Part shown: in pieces, positions 6,406 through 6,722 of the stretch
Layout of the letters: each line of letters starts with the position of its first letter
How positions within the stretch are numbered: the first letter of the stretch is position 1
Source: an uncultured Collinsella sp.
GTDB lineage: Bacteria; Actinomycetota; Coriobacteriia; Coriobacteriales; Coriobacteriaceae
NCBI GenBank assembly: GCA_900549135.1
Contig: URNI01000102.1
Coordinates: forward strand, 1-6,722
Length of the DNA stretch: 6,722 nt
Direction: 5' to 3'
Notes under the pieces: generated by a model
Told to the model about the DNA's origin: nothing
The model's input: the letters and a program-made list of their open reading frames with translations, nothing else
Databases searched by the model: none
Made by a program: the position numbers and the translations under genes

Positions 6406-6435
6406 AGTGTATGCACCCACAGCTGGTAAACGCAA
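6406..6435 (-). promoter_or_regulatory. Possible promoter of the small gene
   Basis: On the minus strand TTGCGT (6435-6430) and TACACT (6411-6406) are 18 bases apart and each matches sigma-A consensus at 4 of 6 positions. Transcription would start near 6399 with a leader of about 61 bases containing the GGAGG. A competing -10 is TAAAAT just downstream. This is a weak call based on position and partial consensus. Confidence 0.3.
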
Positions 6436-6510
6436 TAATTGCAAACATCTGTTCGATATTCATACGCTTGATTCATCGGACGATGGAGGCTGGCTGCGTT
6501 ATCCAAAAAA

Positions 6511-6541
6511 CGGGGCAGACTCCAGCGCGGAGTCTGCCCCG
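6511..6541 (-). terminator. Strong intrinsic terminator of the gene at the right edge
   Basis: CGGGGCAGACTCC (6511-6523) and GGAGTCTGCCCCG (6529-6541) form a perfect 13-bp stem with a 5-base loop. Read on the minus strand it is followed by TTTTTT (6510-6505). On the plus strand the tail is AAAAGAGA, so the terminator is one-directional. It lies about 100 bases after the stop codon of the gene entering at 6722 and separates it from the small gene. The 100-base stretch between holds only a weak 6-bp hairpin (6608-6629). Confidence 0.9.
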
Positions 6542-6641
6542 AAAAGAGAATGGCAAAGCAAGAACGTAGATGGACGAGAAAAGTGTCCGCAAGTCTCATG
6601 GCCATCACATCCCACCTGCCAAAGGGATGGGTGAGCGAGCG

Positions 6642-6722
6642 TTACTCCTGCTCGGACTCCTCAGCCTGCTTACGACTGCGGATGAGGTGCGCCACGCCGA
6701 TGCACAGCACCGCGCCACCAGC
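6642..6722 (-). CDS. C-terminal end of a membrane-anchored protein, probable sortase substrate (partial)
   Basis: Only the last 26 codons and the TAA are inside the window; the gene continues past 6722. They read AGGAVLCIGVAHLIRSRKQA followed by EESEQE. A Gly/Ala-rich hydrophobic segment, then a basic cluster RSRK, then a short acidic tail is how LPXTG surface proteins and pilins end in high-GC Gram-positive bacteria. The LPXTG box itself would lie outside the window, so the sorting-signal call is inference. It could equally be an ordinary membrane protein with a cytoplasmic C-terminus. A strong terminator follows, making this the last gene of its transcript. The class C sortase about 1.8 kb downstream on the same strand supports the substrate reading. 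Confidence 0.55.
   Translation of the reverse strand, partial: AGGAVLCIGVAHLIRSRKQAEESEQE

Noticed and set aside
6055..6429. Plus-strand open frame of 124 codons from 6055
   Set aside because: It runs antisense through the small gene and two hairpins, has no ribosome binding site, and its composition is Arg/Ser/Ala-rich as expected of a shadow.
6339..6608. Extended reading of the small gene frame, starting at 6608 (139 codons)
   Set aside because: It would run through a perfect 13-bp terminator hairpin with T6, has no good ribosome binding site, and the internal ATG at 6338 has a perfect GGAGG at 7 bases.

Overview
The window looks like chromosomal DNA of a high-GC Gram-positive bacterium. 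I infer a gut actinobacterium of the Coriobacteriia (Collinsella/Olsenella type). The reasons are a GatCAB amidotransferase operon with high GC (one 60-base line inside gatA is about 73% G+C), a class C sortase, and a C-terminal tail that looks like a sortase substrate. The taxonomic call rests on recognition, not on a search. Every gene I can support lies on the minus strand, so transcription runs from right to left.

Right to left. (1) 6642-6722 is the last 26 codons of a membrane-anchored protein whose end resembles an LPXTG sorting signal. It is followed by a strong intrinsic terminator at 6511-6541. (2) 6189-6338 is a small, previously easy-to-miss gene of 49 codons. It has a perfect Shine-Dalgarno and encodes one hydrophobic helix plus a very basic tail, with hairpins just downstream. 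It resembles a small membrane toxin of a type I toxin-antitoxin system, but that is a hypothesis. (3) 4990-5958 is a winged-helix DNA-binding protein of unknown target, lower in GC than its neighbours, with an AT-rich promoter and a possible operator. (4) 3930-4868 is a class C (pilin-type) sortase with its own ribosome binding site. (5) 3600-3929 is a non-coding stretch packed with repeats: a degenerate 21-base tandem array, a 17-bp perfect inverted repeat, a run of nine C, and a second inverted repeat. (6) 3599 down to 98 is the operon gatC-gatA-gatB, each junction a one-base TAATG overlap, ended by a hairpin at 6-28.

GatCAB converts Glu-tRNA(Gln) and/or Asp-tRNA(Asn) to the amidated forms, and its three subunits are made from one coupled message. 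The sortase would join or anchor surface proteins, and the partial gene at the right edge could be a substrate. The regulator and the small gene separate these two possibly related genes, which makes 4990-6500 the accessory part of the window.
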